Assembly (NCBI GenBank): GCA_011048485.1
Contig: DSDX01000295.1
Span: forward strand, 1-6,036
DNA: 6,036 nucleotides
Direction of reading: 5' to 3'
DNA from: Candidatus Aminicenantota bacterium
GTDB taxonomy: Bacteria > Acidobacteriota > Aminicenantia > Aminicenantales > Saccharicenantaceae
The stretch's first letter is position 1, and each line of letters begins with the position of its first letter. Shown piece by piece: positions 5,039 through 6,036 of this stretch. The notes beneath the pieces were generated by a model. The model searched no databases and was not told the origin of the DNA. It saw only the letters and a program-made list of their open reading frames with translations. Both the position numbers and the translations under genes were made by a program.

Positions 5039-6036
5039 ATGACCAGGACTTTTTTACCGGGTGTCCTTCTCTTGATGATCGCCTGGGCCGCGGCGGCTTC
5101 GACCGCGGCCAAGGATTGGACCAGGAGCGCCCTTCCGCCTCCGCCGGGGGAGACAAAGCAACTGGGCGTCGCCCGCCCGTTCTACGGCGTCAGCAACGGC
5201 GCGCTCCTTCTCGCCGGCGGTTCGAACTTCCCGGACGCCCCCGCTTCCGAAGGCGGGACCAAGGCCTGCCGTGACGAGATCTATGTGCGGCTGCCGTCCG
5301 GGCAATGGCAAACGATCGCCCGGAAACTCCCGAACGGCGCGGTCGCCGAAGGCGTTTCCGCCACGACCGCGCGGGGTATCGTCTGCGTGGGCGGCACGGA
5401 CGGCCGCCGCGACCTCGCCGAGGCCTTCCTCATGGCTTGGGACCCGGCGGCCGGGGACGTGACCTTCGCCCCTCTGCCCCGGCTGCCCAAGACCATCCGC
5501 ATGGGAGTCGGGGCGGGCTGGCGGACCCAGGTCCTCATCGCCTGCGGGGAGCAGGGCGGCGCGCCGTCCAACGGCTTCTGGCATCTCGACCTCGACCGCC
5601 CGGACGCCGGCTGGACCGAGCTCCCTCCGCTTCCGGGCCTTCCCCGGAGCCAGCCCGTTGGCGCGATCGCCCTCCGGGGCGCGCAGGGCCCCGCTTTCTA
5701 TGTCTTCGGCGGCGGCGGCGCCGCACACGACGGGACCCTAGCGGCCTTGACCGACGGATACTCCTTCGATCTGGCGGCCGGCGCCTCCGGGGCCTGGCGT
5801 CCGGCGGCCCCCGTCCAGCCGGTCGGCTCGCCCAAGCCGATCTCCCTCTTGGGCGGCTCCGCCTGCGGCCTCGGGAGCGTGATTATCTGCGCCGGCGGGT
5901 TCGACAACGAGGTCTGGGACGAGGCCGTTCGCGAGCTCGGCCGTCTCCGGGGCGAGGAGCTGGCGGCCTATCGTCGCGACTACTTGACCCGCCCCGTCGC
6001 CGACTACCGCTGGAACCGCCGCCTGCTCGTCTACGA
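5039..6036 (+). CDS. Secreted NanM-like cyclically permuted mutarotase family Kelch protein, C-terminus cut by window edge
   Basis: 332 codons are present, with no stop before the right edge. Residues 1 to about 24 form a signal peptide (MTRTFLPGVLLLMIAWAAAA then STAA), so it acts outside the cytoplasm. The rest is a Kelch-type beta-propeller: GVSNGALLLAGGSNFPD (50-66), DEIYVRLPSGQW (79-90), GIVCVGGTDGRR (113-124), AFLMAWDP (129-136), FWHLDLD (180-186), AFYVFGGGG (219-227) and VIICAGGFDNEVW (281-293). The tail EELAAYRRDYLTRPVADYRW (306-325) followed by NRRLLVY matches the permuted mutarotase family (related to N-acetylneuraminate epimerase NanM), whose characterised relative converts alpha- to beta-sialic acid. 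Sialic acid as substrate is inference; I cannot map the catalytic residues with confidence. The ATG at 5039 is preferred over the adjacent GTG at 5036 because transcription should start at about 5037. Transcribed divergently from the Fe-S protein gene. Confidence 0.9.
   Translation, partial: MTRTFLPGVLLLMIAWAAAASTAAKDWTRSALPPPPGETKQLGVARPFYGVSNGALLLAGGSNFPDAPASEGGTKACRDEIYVRLPSGQWQTIARKLPNGAVAEGVSATTARGIVCVGGTDGRRDLAEAFLMAWDPAAGDVTFAPLPRLPKTIRMGVGAGWRTQVLIACGEQGGAPSNGFWHLDLDRPDAGWTELPPLPGLPRSQPVGAIALRGAQGPAFYVFGGGGAAHDGTLAALTDGYSFDLAAGASGAWRPAAPVQPVGSPKPISLLGGSACGLGSVIICAGGFDNEVWDEAVRELGRLRGEELAAYRRDYLTRPVADYRWNRRLLVY

Noticed and set aside
4927..5112. Upstream extension of the Fe-S aldo/keto reductase-like frame
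   Set aside because: It would bury the Tat signal 62 residues inside the protein and run through the promoters and into the divergent gene. The GGAGGT site 6 nt before the ATG at 4926 argues for the shorter form.
4102..5274. 390-codon open frame on the plus strand
   Set aside because: It is antisense to the Fe-S aldo/keto reductase-like gene, crosses the divergent promoter region and overlaps the mutarotase-like gene in another frame. No domain or ribosome binding site supports it.
5054..5728. 224-codon minus-strand frame, with neighbouring minus-strand frames up to 5907
   Set aside because: All are antisense to the mutarotase-like gene, whose plus-strand reading shows clear Kelch repeats and a signal peptide; the antisense products show no domains.
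1..6036. tRNA, rRNA, CRISPR arrays, transposase or attachment sites
   Set aside because: No cloverleaf, direct-repeat array, transposase motif or terminal repeat was seen on either strand. The gaps between genes are at most 112 bp.

Overview
This is a GC-rich bacterial window packed with protein-coding genes and free of RNA genes, CRISPR arrays or insertion sequences. An outer-membrane TonB-dependent receptor, a Tat-exported Fe-S protein and a secreted Kelch-type mutarotase point to a diderm (Gram-negative type) organism. The mix of gene families fits Acidobacteriota or Candidatus Aminicenantes-like lineages, or a GC-rich relative of Bacteroidota. That placement is inferred from family resemblance only.

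The layout is two divergent transcription units around a 112-bp control region at 4927-5038. Leftward (minus strand), in transcription order, are: a Tat-signal aldo/keto reductase-like protein with two C-terminal [4Fe-4S] motifs (4926-3694); a PAPS-dependent sulfotransferase (about 3627-2569); a small membrane-anchored or secreted protein of unknown function (2534-1980); and a TonB-dependent receptor (1872-1, its C-terminus cut by the left edge). The gaps are short (66 or 45 bp depending on the sulfotransferase start, then 34 bp, then 107 bp) and none holds a convincing intrinsic terminator, so the four genes may form one operon. Rightward (plus strand) is a secreted NanM-like, cyclically permuted mutarotase family Kelch protein (5039 to the right edge, C-terminus cut). 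The receptor and the mutarotase lack a stop codon inside the window, so they are easily missed by an ORF finder that requires complete ORFs.

The intergenic region is unusually readable. Each direction has a near-consensus sigma70-type promoter with a 17-bp spacer (TTGACA/TATTTT leftward, TTGACA/TATGAT rightward). The leftward transcript would begin almost on a strong GGAGGT ribosome binding site. The rightward transcript would begin within a few bases of the ATG, which implies a leaderless mRNA. A perfect 6-5-6 inverted repeat overlaps the rightward -35 box and is a candidate operator.

Functionally the window looks like an envelope-facing uptake and modification locus: a receptor importing an unknown ligand, a mutarotase-like protein acting on a sugar in the periplasm, an exported Fe-S oxidoreductase-like protein, and a sulfotransferase with an unknown acceptor. 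The link between these activities is inference. The most unusual protein is the aldo/keto reductase-like one, whose usual catalytic Asp, Tyr and Lys positions appear substituted.
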